A stretch of 64,000 nucleotides of DNA from Cellulomonas shaoxiangyii. Its GTDB lineage: Bacteria; Actinomycetota; Actinomycetes; Actinomycetales; Cellulomonadaceae. Position 1 is the first letter of the stretch. Each line of letters starts with the position of its first letter. The stretch spans positions 3,844,001-3,908,000 of the forward strand of contig NZ_CP039291.1 of NCBI RefSeq assembly GCF_004798685.1, read 5' to 3'. Shown one piece after another: positions 62,965 through 64,000 of this stretch. A program made the translations under genes and the position numbers. Under the pieces are notes generated by a model. That model did no database searches. It saw nothing but the letters and a program-made list of their open reading frames with translations, and was not told where the DNA came from.

Positions 62965-64000
62965 TCAGGAGGCGTCGGAGCCGTCGGTGGCCCCGCTGCC
63001 CGAGCTGCTGCCGGGAGCGCGCGTCGCGCCGCCGGGCCGTGCGCCGCCGCCCTTGCTGCCCTTGGGACGCGCCTTGCCGGGAGCCGCGCCCGTGCCCGCC
63101 CCCTTGCCGCCCGCGGGGCGGGTGCTCCCGCCCGGAGCCGGGTCCGTGACGTCCCGGGTCGGGGCGTCGGGGGCCGTGGGAGTCGCTGCCGTGGTCGGGG
63201 CCGCGGGTGCACCGCCGACCGGCTTGCTCTTGGCGCGGTCCTTGCGCTTGGGCTGCTGACGCTGACCGGTGCGGGGCTTCTCCTCGATGACCCCGACGGG
63301 CCCCCCGCGGTCCTCCTCGATCGACGCACCCCTGCGCGCCGCCTTGCGGGCCTTGCGCTCCTTCAGGGCGGCCTCGGCCTGCGACCCGGGCGCCGGCATC
63401 CGGCGGATCGTGTAGAACTGCTGGCCCATCGACCACAGGTTGGTCGTGGTCCAGTAGAGCAGCACGCCGATCGGGAAGTTCACGCCGGAGAAGGCGAAGA
63501 CGAGCGGCAGCACGTAGAGCAGGATCTTCTGCTGCTGCGCCATGGGCCCCTGCAGCGCGGCCGGCGGCATGTTCTTCATCGTGAGCTGGCGCTGGGTCGT
63601 GAACGTCGTGACCGACATCGCGACGATCAGCAGCACCGTCACGATCATGATGTTGACGTTGCCGTCCGCCTGCATGAACGTGCCGGACAGCGGGGCGCCC
63701 CAGATCGTCGCGGCCTCCGCCTGCCCGGCGAGCTCGCGCGTCATCGGCCCGATCGAGTCGGCCCGCGGGTACTCCCCCTGCGCGAGCCGAGGCAGCTCGT
63801 ACAGCACGCGGAACAGCGCGAAGAAGATCGGCGACTGCAGCAGCAGCGGGAGGCACGAGGCGAACGGGTTCGTCCCGTGCCGTCGGTACAGCTCCATCAT
63901 CTCGCGGCTCTGCGCCTCACGGGACGCGGGGTCGGTGCGCCCCTTGTACTTCTTCTGCAGCGCCTGCATCTCCGGCTGGACCAGCTGCATCCCGCGGGAC
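62965..64000 (-). CDS. yidC: Membrane protein insertase YidC (partial)
   Basis: The C-terminal 345 or so codons of the YidC/Oxa1 insertase that folds inner-membrane proteins; the start lies beyond the window. Visible: PEMQALQKKYKGRTDPASREAQSREMMELYRRHGTNPFASCLPLLLQSPIFFALFRVLYELP (helix hairpin and second transmembrane helix), then IVTVLLIVAMSVTTF, FAFSGVNFPIGVLLYWTTTNLWSMGQQF. The tail of about 120 residues is a Lys/Gly/Ala-rich extension, longer than usual and probably ribosome- or RNA-binding. It precedes jag as in most bacteria near oriC. Confidence 0.97.
   Translation of the reverse strand, partial: SRGMQLVQPEMQALQKKYKGRTDPASREAQSREMMELYRRHGTNPFASCLPLLLQSPIFFALFRVLYELPRLAQGEYPRADSIGPMTRELAGQAEAATIWGAPLSGTFMQADGNVNIMIVTVLLIVAMSVTTFTTQRQLTMKNMPPAALQGPMAQQQKILLYVLPLVFAFSGVNFPIGVLLYWTTTNLWSMGQQFYTIRRMPAPGSQAEAALKERKARKAARRGASIEEDRGGPVGVIEEKPRTGQRQQPKRKDRAKSKPVGGAPAAPTTAATPTAPDAPTRDVTDPAPGGSTRPAGGKGAGTGAAPGKARPKGSKGGGARPGGATRAPGSSSGSGATDGSDAS

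Noticed and set aside
1..64000. tRNA and rRNA genes
   Set aside because: No cloverleaf or rRNA signature was recognised anywhere in the window by eye.

Overview
The window is very GC-rich actinobacterial DNA. Secreted cellulose- and chitin-active enzymes with family-2 carbohydrate-binding modules (CBM2), the murJ-pseudokinase-trxBA cluster and the rsmG-parA-parB-jag-yidC order suggest a Cellulomonas-type actinobacterium (Micrococcales). The right end approaches the replication origin: yidC runs off the edge, where rnpA-rpmH-dnaA normally follow. Products were identified by reading motifs in translated sequence; no database search was made.

1-16 kb is an accessory/metabolic region: a CBM2 esterase, an alcohol dehydrogenase, a CBM2 lytic polysaccharide monooxygenase, redox genes under TetR and HxlR regulators with visible palindromic operators, a spermidine-synthase-like protein and SelO. 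The 2.8-5.2 kb stretch is a gene graveyard: remnants of an MmyB-type regulator, a hydrolase and a RibD/DHFR-family protein lie among intact genes, next to a Cys-rich small protein and an immunity-like protein.

16-24.4 kb looks like a laterally acquired island with lower GC: two convergent DUF5677-like genes (one frameshifted), an 842-residue protein with a PD-(D/E)XK nuclease core, a truncated TniQ, a tyrosine-recombinase fragment and small membrane proteins. It is bracketed by a 37-bp imperfect inverted repeat and ends beside dnaB, which carries a 426-residue intein.

27-52 kb is core genome: MATE exporter, rpsF-ssb-rpsR-rplI, a class A penicillin-binding protein, PadR regulator plus inositol-phosphate synthase, an ECF sigma factor with a membrane partner, an MFS transporter coupled to a LOV-GAF-PP2C photoreceptor phosphatase, tRNA nucleotidyltransferase, and the NUDIX-DUF6049-murJ-pseudokinase-trxB-trxA cluster.

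52-64 kb is the chromosome-segregation region: parB, an unusually long parA (about 520-residue low-complexity N-terminal extension), rsmG, then a roughly 5-kb gene-poor insertion before jag and yidC. Nine perfect copies of the 14-bp parS core (GTTTCACGTGGAAC) and one degenerate copy lie here: three inside the parA extension, two isolated in the gene-poor DNA, and five in a tandem array of about 94-bp repeats. This centromere-like arrangement, the intein in dnaB, the nuclease island and the Cys-rich peptide/immunity locus are the most notable items.
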